A DNA stretch of 5,408 bases from Nitrososphaerales archaeon. Its GTDB lineage: Archaea > Thermoproteota > Nitrososphaeria > Nitrososphaerales > Nitrososphaeraceae. The stretch spans positions 1 to 5,408 of the forward strand of contig JARBAV010000317.1 of the NCBI GenBank assembly GCA_029237515.1. Direction: 5' to 3'. Below, one piece after another: positions 1 to 5,053 of the stretch (position 1 is its first letter; each line of letters opens with the position of its first letter). The notes under the pieces were generated by a model. The model did not search any database and was not told the DNA's origin. It saw nothing but the letters and a program-made list of their open reading frames with translations. The position numbers and the translations under genes are program-made.

Positions 1-597
1 CGAACGCGTTATTTCATTCCCGTGCGGGATTCTAGAGGCTAAACAAGAATTTGCCGGTTTGTCAGACACAGAAAGTTTGAAGTGTTGTGCGATATTTCGA
101 ACATCTGACTTATTTAGGCCAACTTCAAGTAGAGGATGTCTTACACCCGCCTCCTGCAACGCTATAATCCCGGGTCTATGATCTCCTAAATCATCTACGT
201 GGGTTCCATCGACAATATTTTTGGTTCCAAATTCTTTTCCTTTGGAAACAAGATGCAATGCTAAGTCCTTCCGACAGTGATAGCATCGAGCACTATCATT
301 TCTTGTGAAATCTTGATTCATTAGTACATTGTACTCTACTATTTCATGTCTAATTCCAAGTTCCGTGGCTACAAACATAGCACTCTTTAGTTCCTCCTCC
401 GAGGTGGTAGCACAATTTGCTGTTACCGCCATAGCTTTCTGGCCTAATTGCATATGGGCAGCTAATGCGACAACAGCACTATCTACTCCGCCAGAAAGAG
501 CAACAACTACTTTGCCATTGATCGCGTCGAACCATCTGAGCAATTGATCGTATTTTTGACCTGTCCTGTCAAGCCCGCGTATAGAATTTATTTCCAA
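1..597 (-). CDS. larE: LarE, ATP-dependent sulfur transferase of nickel-pincer cofactor synthesis (3' end outside window)
   Basis: LarE adenylates the carboxylates of pyridinium-3,5-biscarboxylate mononucleotide and replaces them with thiocarboxylates in NPN cofactor synthesis; it should be cytosolic. The 199 visible codons contain the PP-loop ATP-pyrophosphatase signature S-G-G-V-D-S at residues 35-40, a C-Y-H-C pair of cysteines (Cys105, Cys108), a G-T-H-V-D-D segment (131-136) and S-C-L-A-S-R-I-P (184-191) with Cys185 in the region of the family's sulfur-handling cysteine. Family members are about 270 residues, so roughly a quarter lies left of the window. There is no in-frame ATG before the PP-loop; the frame opens at 621 and the best start is TTG at 597-595, giving 34 residues before the PP-loop as is usual. 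That start lies inside the end of larC (29-bp overlap), implying co-transcription and translational coupling. No strong Shine-Dalgarno is visible. The family call is firm; the start is tentative. Confidence 0.9.
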   Translation of the reverse strand, partial: MEINSIRGLDRTGQKYDQLLRWFDAINGKVVVALSGGVDSAVVALAAHMQLGQKAMAVTANCATTSEEELKSAMFVATELGIRHEIVEYNVLMNQDFTRNDSARCYHCRKDLALHLVSKGKEFGTKNIVDGTHVDDLGDHRPGIIALQEAGVRHPLLEVGLNKSDVRNIAQHFKLSVSDKPANSCLASRIPHGNEITRS

Positions 598-1831
598 ACC
601 TAGTTTGTATCTCAGATAGAGCTATTTGATTGGCCACTCTTAAAGGTATTCTTAGTGATTTCGAAATTTTCCTAATATCATCAAATTCCGGTTTGGCATT
701 TACAATTTGTCCGGTATTATCTTTGGAAACCTTAACGCGCACGATAAATTCGTCGTTTAATATTTTGCATTTCATGGTTGTTGCATCTCTATCTAATACA
801 ATTCTGTTCATTTCTTGTATTCGCACACCCAAAGTACCAATCTCTGTAAAGAGAAAATCTAAAGTAGAATCTACTCGGCTGTAATCAGTTATGATCTTTA
901 TTGTATAGTTCGGCCTGTTCTTCTTTGTTAGGCCAGGTATAACAGTTACGTCCTTTATCCCGCTTTTACTTAAATATTCAATTAAGGCTCCCAAGTGCTC
1001 TCCTGTGGTATCGTCAACATGTGTTTCTAGCACAGTTACGGTATCATTTCCATACTTAGATGATGAATGGGAACTTCCCATTACAAATCTCGTCACGTTT
1101 GCAATTTGTCCAAGATCTTTCGAGCCTGCGCCGAATCCGATTCTTTCTGGTTGGAAATCTGGGTATCTATTTACACTCCCAACACAAAGATTAACAAGTA
1201 GAGAGGCACCCGTTGGAGTAGTTGTTTCAGTATTAGAATACCCAGCTGTAAGAATAAAGGGTCTGCCCAGAAAGATCTGCAACACCGCATTGGTCGGGTT
1301 CTGGACAATTCCATGAGAAAAATGTGTGAGTCCGCTCCCAGTTGCAATAGGTGTAGAGTAGACATTCGAAGAGAAAAGATCAAGATTTTCGGCTGCTATC
1401 CCTGATCCTATTAAATCGACCAGTGTGTCGATACTCGATGTTTCGTGGAGGTGAACAGTCTTGATACTTTGACCGTGAATTTTAGATTCGGCCTCAACCA
1501 AAGTCTGCATAGAATTCTGTACGTACGACCTAGCTTGGTGATTTAAATCTAGTTGTCTACAGCAGCGAGATGCCGCAGAAATAAGCTCACCCCCTTTTCT
1601 ACAAGTCTTACTATCTTTGGATTTAAGAACGAATCGGGTTGCATTGATCCCCTTAGACGTGACCTTTTCAAAATTCGCCTCTATGATTCTGACCCCTTCC
1701 AAGAACTCTTCACAAGCATAGATTGAGTCAAGGACTCGCTTCTTGTCCGCCCCTGCATCAATTAGTGATGAAAGAAACATATCACCCGAAATACCTGAAA
1801 TTTGTGAATCGATGACTGCAATCCCTGGCAA
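569..1831 (-). CDS. larC: LarC, nickel insertion protein (CTP-dependent cyclometallase) of NPN cofactor synthesis
   Basis: LarC performs the last step of nickel-pincer nucleotide synthesis: it inserts nickel into the bisthiocarboxylate mononucleotide, forming Ni-C and Ni-S bonds with CTP hydrolysis. The 420-residue protein has the N-terminal S-G-I-S-G-D-M-F motif (12-19), V-H-L-H-E (126-130) followed by an Asp-rich I-D-T-L-V-D-L-I-G stretch (134-142), T-T-P-T-G-A (204-209), and in the C-terminal domain E-T-H-V-D-D (269-274) and K-K-N-R-P (303-307). Length matches full-length LarC, so N- and C-terminal parts are fused in one frame, unlike Lactiplantibacillus plantarum, where a frameshift joins larC1 and larC2. 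The start is TTG at 1831-1829; the frame is closed by a stop only two codons upstream, and GAGGT lies 5 nt before it. A histidine-rich stretch found in some LarC proteins is not visible; the region around residues 70-95 has Cys77, Cys90 and Cys91 instead. It leads an operon with larE. Confidence 0.95.
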   Translation of the reverse strand: MPGIAVIDSQISGISGDMFLSSLIDAGADKKRVLDSIYACEEFLEGVRIIEANFEKVTSKGINATRFVLKSKDSKTCRKGGELISAASRCCRQLDLNHQARSYVQNSMQTLVEAESKIHGQSIKTVHLHETSSIDTLVDLIGSGIAAENLDLFSSNVYSTPIATGSGLTHFSHGIVQNPTNAVLQIFLGRPFILTAGYSNTETTTPTGASLLVNLCVGSVNRYPDFQPERIGFGAGSKDLGQIANVTRFVMGSSHSSSKYGNDTVTVLETHVDDTTGEHLGALIEYLSKSGIKDVTVIPGLTKKNRPNYTIKIITDYSRVDSTLDFLFTEIGTLGVRIQEMNRIVLDRDATTMKCKILNDEFIVRVKVSKDNTGQIVNAKPEFDDIRKISKSLRIPLRVANQIALSEIQTRFGNKFYTRA

Positions 1832-1836
1832 TGACT

Positions 1837-1841
1837 ACCTC
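1837..1841 (-). promoter_or_regulatory. Shine-Dalgarno site of larC
   Basis: Read on the minus strand this is GAGGT, complementary to the 16S rRNA 3' end, 5 nt before the TTG codon at 1831-1829. It decides the start of larC, because no ATG or GTG lies in frame nearby and a stop codon sits directly upstream in frame. Confidence 0.75.
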
Positions 1842-1860
1842 AAATAATTAAGGCAATTAC

Positions 1861-1871
1861 ATATTTAATTT
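1861..1871 (-). promoter_or_regulatory. Possible TATA box for larC-larE
   Basis: On the minus strand the sequence reads AAATTAAATAT. An archaeal start site about 25 nt downstream would fall near 1840, giving a very short leader that just includes the GAGGT site. The region is generally AT-rich and other boxes are possible, so this is a weak call. Confidence 0.35.
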
Positions 1872-1880
1872 GTAGTCATG

Positions 1881-1898
1881 TCGATGATCGGAGATCGA
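1881..1898. repeat. Small inverted repeat in the larC/mdh divergent control region
   Basis: TCGAT (1881-1885) and ATCGA (1894-1898) are perfect inverted arms around an 8-nt spacer. The same stretch also holds a GATCG direct repeat (1886-1890 and 1893-1897). It lies upstream of both the mdh TATA box and the putative larC box, where a regulator could act on both directions. Five-base arms can occur by chance, so a role as an operator is only a possibility. Confidence 0.3.
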
Positions 1899-1908
1899 AT
1901 TAAAAGAC

Positions 1909-1916
1909 TTTTATAA
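1909..1916 (+). promoter_or_regulatory. TATA box (box A) of the mdh-larB transcript
   Basis: TTTTATAA matches the archaeal TATA consensus. A transcription start 22-27 nt downstream would fall at about 1935-1943, only a few bases before the ATG at 1946. The mdh message would then be leaderless or nearly so, which fits the absence of a Shine-Dalgarno site before that ATG. Confidence 0.7.
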
Positions 1917-1945
1917 GCGACGTGGGGCGTATTTTTGAACATTAT

Positions 1946-2860
1946 ATGAATATCACCGTTGTCGGGTCGGGCAAAGTCGGAGCTTCTGCAGCACTGAACA
2001 CTTGTCTTCGAAAGTTGGGCGATGTTCTTTTATTGGATATCGTTAAGGGACTTCCCCAAGGGGAGGCTTTAGATATCAATCATCAATTGTCTGAACTTGG
2101 CATCGATTGTAAAGTAAGAGGTTCAAACGAGTACGAGGATTTGAAAGGCTCTGACATTATCGTATTGGTCGCTGGGGTGGGAAGGAAGCCAGGAATGACC
2201 CGAATGGACCTGCTGACTACGAACGCAAATATCATCAAAGATGTTGCTACCAAAATACGATCGCAGGCGAGTCGAGCTATTGTGATCGTAGTCACAAATC
2301 CTGTTGACCCGATGACCTATTTGACCCTAAAAATGCTTGGATCAGACAAAAAAAGGGTTATGGGAATGGGCAACATGCTTGATCTTTCGAGGTTCAAAAG
2401 CTCTATTCACGAGACCACTGGATTTTCAAGAGGTTCTATTAGCGCGATGGTGATCGGAGAGCATGGCGAGAATATGCTGCCTCTTGCAAGATTTTCTTCG
2501 ATATCGGGAATTCCGCTAACCACGTTCTTGTCACCTGAGCAAGTGATGACCACCTTGGAATCTACAAGGAAGATCGCTGCAGAAGTTATATCGCAAAAAG
2601 GTGCAACAATTCACGCTCCGGGCAATGCGATCGCTGCTATGATTGAATCTATTGTAAGAGATAGAAAAAATCTGATACCCGTGTCTGCTCTATTGGAAGG
2701 AGAATACGGTGCTTCAAATGTTTGTCTTGGGGTTCCTGCCGTACTTGGTAAAAGGGGCATCGAGAAAATAGTTGAACTAAAGCTCGACAGTTCGGAGAAA
2801 GCGCTATTTGATAAAGGGGTAGCAAGCGTTAAAACTGCAATTACCGAGCTTCACATGTAA
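1946..2860 (+). CDS. mdh: NAD-dependent malate dehydrogenase (lactate/malate dehydrogenase family)
   Basis: The enzyme interconverts L-malate and oxaloacetate with a nicotinamide cofactor, normally as part of the citric acid cycle, in the cytosol. From ATG 1946 the product has 304 residues, a usual length for archaeal LDH-like malate dehydrogenases. Visible are the Rossmann glycine motif G-S-G-K-V-G (7-12), Asp31 at the end of the second strand (favours NAD over NADP), the substrate loop G-R-K-P-G-M-T-R with Arg80 at the position that is Arg in malate and Gln in lactate dehydrogenases, Arg86, the T-N-P-V-D loop with Asn118, Asp146 and Arg149 in L-D-L-S-R, and the catalytic histidine in G-E-H-G (His173). 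A GTG at 1922 would add eight residues but lies only 6 nt after the TATA box, so ATG 1946 is preferred. larB follows 33 bp later on the same strand and larC diverges upstream, placing a hydroxyacid dehydrogenase inside a nickel-pincer gene group. Confidence 0.93.
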   Translation: MNITVVGSGKVGASAALNTCLRKLGDVLLLDIVKGLPQGEALDINHQLSELGIDCKVRGSNEYEDLKGSDIIVLVAGVGRKPGMTRMDLLTTNANIIKDVATKIRSQASRAIVIVVTNPVDPMTYLTLKMLGSDKKRVMGMGNMLDLSRFKSSIHETTGFSRGSISAMVIGEHGENMLPLARFSSISGIPLTTFLSPEQVMTTLESTRKIAAEVISQKGATIHAPGNAIAAMIESIVRDRKNLIPVSALLEGEYGASNVCLGVPAVLGKRGIEKIVELKLDSSEKALFDKGVASVKTAITELHM

Positions 2861-2862
2861 TG

Positions 2863-2869
2863 CTTTTAT
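2863..2869 (+). promoter_or_regulatory. Possible internal TATA-like element before larB
   Basis: CTTTTAT lies directly after the mdh stop codon and about 27 nt before the larB ATG, a distance that would allow leaderless transcription of larB. The match is incomplete, and readthrough from mdh is at least as likely. Confidence 0.25.
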
Positions 2870-2875
2870 CATCGA

Positions 2876-2880
2876 GAGGT
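2876..2880 (+). promoter_or_regulatory. Shine-Dalgarno-like site before larB
   Basis: GAGGT sits 13 nt before the larB ATG at 2894. The spacing is longer than usual, but no start codon lies in frame closer to it. It supports translation of larB from a transcript shared with mdh. Confidence 0.5.
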
Positions 2881-2893
2881 TCATTGCTTACGA

Positions 2894-3733
2894 ATGGATC
2901 TGGACCACTTGCTGAAGAAATACTCAAATGGCGAGATTGGGATTAACGAAATTCGAAGAGAAATTTCGATAGAGAACATCGGATACATAGGCGAGAACAT
3001 AGCACGTCTTGACGTACACAGGGAGACAAGAAAGGGTTGTCCGGAGGTTATTCTTGCCTTAGATAAACGATACAATGATCTCTATGAAATTACCCTCAAG
3101 ACGTTGGAGAAAACAGGCTTAGCTCTCATTAGCAAGGCATCGAAGGAGGTCTCTATAAGACTCTCAGCTCAGTTGAAACTGGAAGGCTATACAGTTGAGA
3201 CAGCAGCGCGTGGGTCGACCATTTTGGTATCGGTCCACGAACTCCAGTTCAATCAGAGTATTCCTCAGATTGGGATCATTTGTGCTGGGACATCGGATAT
3301 TCCAATAGCTGAGGAGGCAAGAATGATGGGTAAAGCTATGGGTTGCGCCAGTAATACGTATTATGATGTAGGGATAGCAGGAATGCACAGATTGCTTCCA
3401 GCTCTGAAGGGCTTGATGGAAAAAAACGTCGAAGCTGTCGTCGTGGTTGCTGGAATGGAGGGGGCTCTTCCGTCAGTTGTATCTTCTTTGGTAAATGTTC
3501 CTGTCATAGGTGTACCCACATCAATCGGCTACGGCATGGGATCTGGTGGTATCGGAGCATTGACATCAATGTTGCAGACGTGTACATTTGGGCTGGCAGT
3601 CATGAATATCGATAACGGTATAGGTGCTGGCGCTTTTGCCTCTCTGATCTGTAAGAGACTATCATCAAGCCATCATAGAAAAGATGATCTGCTGAGTACT
3701 CACGCGCCTGCAGGGAATTCCAGGCGAATCTAG
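2894..3733 (+). CDS. larB: LarB, NaAD carboxylase/hydrolase of nickel-pincer cofactor synthesis
   Basis: LarB catalyses the first step of NPN synthesis: it carboxylates the pyridinium ring of nicotinic acid adenine dinucleotide with CO2 and cleaves the phosphoanhydride to release AMP, giving the biscarboxylate mononucleotide. It is homologous to PurE (AIR carboxylase). The 279-residue product has the N-terminal LarB region with L-D-V-H-R...G-C-P-E-V (39-52), then the PurE-like domain: G-T-S-D-I-P-I-A-E-E-A (132-142), Y-D-V-G-I-A-G-M-H-R (157-166), V-V-A-G-M-E-G-A-L-P (184-193), P-T-S-I-G-Y-G (208-214) and N-I-D-N-G-I-G-A (238-245). Cys230 is the likely counterpart of the cysteine that forms a covalent adduct with the pyridinium ring in the L. 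plantarum enzyme. The protein is somewhat longer than typical LarB (about 250) because of a polar tail after residue 256. It is probably co-transcribed with mdh. A plain PurE is excluded by the N-terminal region and these motifs. Confidence 0.95.
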   Translation: MDLDHLLKKYSNGEIGINEIRREISIENIGYIGENIARLDVHRETRKGCPEVILALDKRYNDLYEITLKTLEKTGLALISKASKEVSIRLSAQLKLEGYTVETAARGSTILVSVHELQFNQSIPQIGIICAGTSDIPIAEEARMMGKAMGCASNTYYDVGIAGMHRLLPALKGLMEKNVEAVVVVAGMEGALPSVVSSLVNVPVIGVPTSIGYGMGSGGIGALTSMLQTCTFGLAVMNIDNGIGAGAFASLICKRLSSSHHRKDDLLSTHAPAGNSRRI

Positions 3734-3745
3734 TCTTTTCAAACG

Positions 3746-3753
3746 TTTATAAA
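3746..3753 (+). promoter_or_regulatory. TATA box of the uL18-uS5-uL30 ribosomal transcript
   Basis: TTTATAAA is a near-perfect archaeal box A, 12 nt after the larB stop codon. A start site around 3773-3778 leaves a leader of about 30 nt before the uL18 ATG at 3807. The leader contains GGGTG (3787-3791), a weak ribosome binding site set 15 nt from the start. The box suggests the ribosomal genes are transcribed independently of larB. Confidence 0.65.
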
Positions 3754-3806
3754 GGCTTTTCATTCGTTGGTAATAATTACGTGAAAGGGTGTAAATTGAA
3801 AATATA

Positions 3807-4406
3807 ATGGGTTACATTGCTACGCTCAAGAGGATTAGAAATGATCGAACGAATTACAGGAAGAGGGCTGCTCTCCTTCTGTCAAGAAGAAGGTTTGTTA
3901 CTATCACGGTTAGTGACGAGAATGTTCAGGCTCAGATCGCGTACCCGATGGCAAAGGGAGATATTACTATAACCTCGTCACACAGCAGAGAACTCACTAG
4001 ATTTGGTTGGAATGGTTCTCTGAATTCTCTGCCCGCATGTTACCTTACAGGATTATTGTTGGGCAAAAAGTCATTGGATAAGAATGTAGACGATGCTGTT
4101 CTGTATACAGGAAAGAACCCATTTACGTCTAGAGTAGCCGCCTGTCTTAAGGGTATAATTGATTCTGGGTTGAGAATTCCTGCATCAGATTCTTCATTTC
4201 CTCCCGAGGAACGCTTGGTAGGAACCCACATTGCAGAATACGCCAAAATTCTGCAAGATGAAAACAAGGATGCCTACAACAGTCACTTTTCAAGGTTAAT
4301 CGCTAATGATTTCGATCCCACTCAATACAGTAGCTACGTACGAAAAGTTAAGGATGCTATTATTTCTTCGAATAAACTAGATAAAGTTGCAGAGGAAAAG
4401 AGTTGA
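3807..4406 (+). CDS. rpl18: Large-subunit ribosomal protein uL18 (L18), archaeal type
   Basis: uL18 binds 5S rRNA and anchors the central protuberance of the large subunit. The 199-residue product has the length of archaeal/eukaryotic forms rather than the shorter bacterial one of about 120. It shows the basic N-terminal R-T-N-Y-R-K-R-A-A-L-L-L-S-R stretch (14-27), the R-F-G-W-N-G-S-L-N-S-L-P-A-C-Y-L-T-G-L-L segment (65-84) that is strongly conserved in archaea, and S-R-V-A...K-G..D-S-G-L-R-I-P further on. ATG 3807 is the only reasonable start; upstream GTG and TTG codons are out of frame. It begins a ribosomal run with uS5 16 bp later. In many archaea eL32 and eL19 genes precede uL18 in the spc cluster; here larB does. 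Confidence 0.95.
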   Translation: MGYIATLKRIRNDRTNYRKRAALLLSRRRFVTITVSDENVQAQIAYPMAKGDITITSSHSRELTRFGWNGSLNSLPACYLTGLLLGKKSLDKNVDDAVLYTGKNPFTSRVAACLKGIIDSGLRIPASDSSFPPEERLVGTHIAEYAKILQDENKDAYNSHFSRLIANDFDPTQYSSYVRKVKDAIISSNKLDKVAEEKS

Positions 4407-4409
4407 GTC

Positions 4410-4413
4410 GGAG
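4410..4413 (+). promoter_or_regulatory. Shine-Dalgarno site of uS5
   Basis: GGAG lies in the short uL18-uS5 gap, 9 nt before the ATG at 4423, and supports that start. Confidence 0.55.
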
Positions 4414-4422
4414 TAATTTGAA

Positions 4423-5034
4423 ATGAGTAAACAAAACCAGCAGCATTCTGAGTGGATTCCTAGAACATCCTTGGGCTTGTTGGTGGCAAGTGGGAAGATA
4501 AATTCAATGGACGAAGTTTACGAAAATGGACTCAGGATACAAGAATCAGAAATTATAAAGCGTCTACTTCCAGACATTCGAAGTCAAGTTGTGCACGTAG
4601 GTATTGTGCAAAAGCAGACAGATGCAGGAGAGATGACTAGATTCAATGCCGTCGTAGCAGTAGGCAACGAGGCAGGATGGTTTGGAATAGGAAAGGGTAA
4701 GGCATCTCAGATGCGAATTGCAATTGATAAAGCCACTAATACTGCCTTCTTGAACGTAATTCCGGTGAAACGCGGCTGTGGAAGTTGGGAATGTCGTTGT
4801 AATCAAACACATTCAGTTCCCTTCAAAGTGACAGGCAGAGGTGGTAGTGTAACTATTGAAATTATTCCTGGGCCTAGAGGACTTGGGCTTGTCGCGGGCG
4901 AGAATATACGCAGTCTATTAAAATTAGCTGGATTAACTGACGCATGGACGAAATCATTTGGATCAACCAGTACAATGTCTTCGACTACCAAGGCTATATT
5001 TGACGCTTTGCGGAGCACTTATAGTAAAGGATAG
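4423..5034 (+). CDS. rps5: Small-subunit ribosomal protein uS5 (S5), archaeal type
   Basis: uS5 sits at the mRNA entry side of the small subunit and contributes to decoding accuracy. The 203-residue product has an N-terminal archaeal extension with W-I-P-R-T-S-L-G (11-18) and the S5 double-stranded-RNA-binding-like domain: R-F-N-A-V-V-A-V-G-N...G-W-F-G-I-G-K-G-K-A (73-94), then the C-terminal domain with G-R-G-G-S-V-T-I-E-I-I-P-G-P-R-G-L-G-L-V-A-G (138-159). Between them lies the archaeal cysteine cluster C-G-S-W-E-C-R-C (Cys119, Cys124, Cys126) followed by H130, a common feature of archaeal S5; whether it binds metal is not known from the sequence. The gene lies 16 bp after uL18, and its stop codon overlaps the ribosome binding site of uL30, as expected within one operon. 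Confidence 0.96.
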   Translation: MSKQNQQHSEWIPRTSLGLLVASGKINSMDEVYENGLRIQESEIIKRLLPDIRSQVVHVGIVQKQTDAGEMTRFNAVVAVGNEAGWFGIGKGKASQMRIAIDKATNTAFLNVIPVKRGCGSWECRCNQTHSVPFKVTGRGGSVTIEIIPGPRGLGLVAGENIRSLLKLAGLTDAWTKSFGSTSTMSSTTKAIFDALRSTYSKG

Positions 5035-5040
5035 GAGGTG
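5034..5040 (+). promoter_or_regulatory. Strong Shine-Dalgarno site of uL30
   Basis: GGAGGTG is an extended match to the archaeal anti-Shine-Dalgarno sequence and overlaps the last base of the uS5 stop codon. It lies 13 nt before the ATG at 5054, a long spacing. A nearer in-frame GTG at 5039 runs into TAG after three codons and cannot be the start. Confidence 0.65.
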
Positions 5041-5053
5041 TGCAAATAGAGTA

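Noticed and set aside
329..547. Plus-strand open frame of 72 codons
   Set aside because: It lies wholly opposite larE, which has clear family motifs, and its product is low-complexity with no recognisable family.
1005..1316. Plus-strand open frame of 103 codons opposite larC
   Set aside because: It is antisense to conserved LarC motifs and has no convincing ribosome binding site or family resemblance.
1946..2860. Lactate dehydrogenase as the product, suggested by the neighbouring lactate-racemase cofactor genes
   Set aside because: The substrate loop reads G-R-K-P with Arg80 where lactate dehydrogenases have Gln, which marks malate specificity in this family.
2868..2875. ATCATCGA before larB, the reverse complement of TCGATGAT at 1881-1888 in the divergent region
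   Set aside because: A single shared 8-mer in two intergenic gaps is not beyond chance, and the rest of the inverted repeat is not kept.
2894..3733. PurE (AIR carboxylase) of purine synthesis
   Set aside because: The PurE-like domain is preceded by the LarB-specific N-terminal region, and the Y-D-V-G-I-A-G-M-H-R and V-A-G-M-E-G-A-L-P motifs are those of LarB. larC and larE nearby agree.
3731..3745. Possible terminator at the end of larB
   Set aside because: There is only a short TCTTTTC stretch, with no hairpin and no long T run, too weak to call.
3770..3780. GTAATAATTAC, a perfect inverted repeat around one base near the expected uL18 transcription start
   Set aside because: It is short and AT-rich, easily produced by chance, and no second copy was seen in the window.
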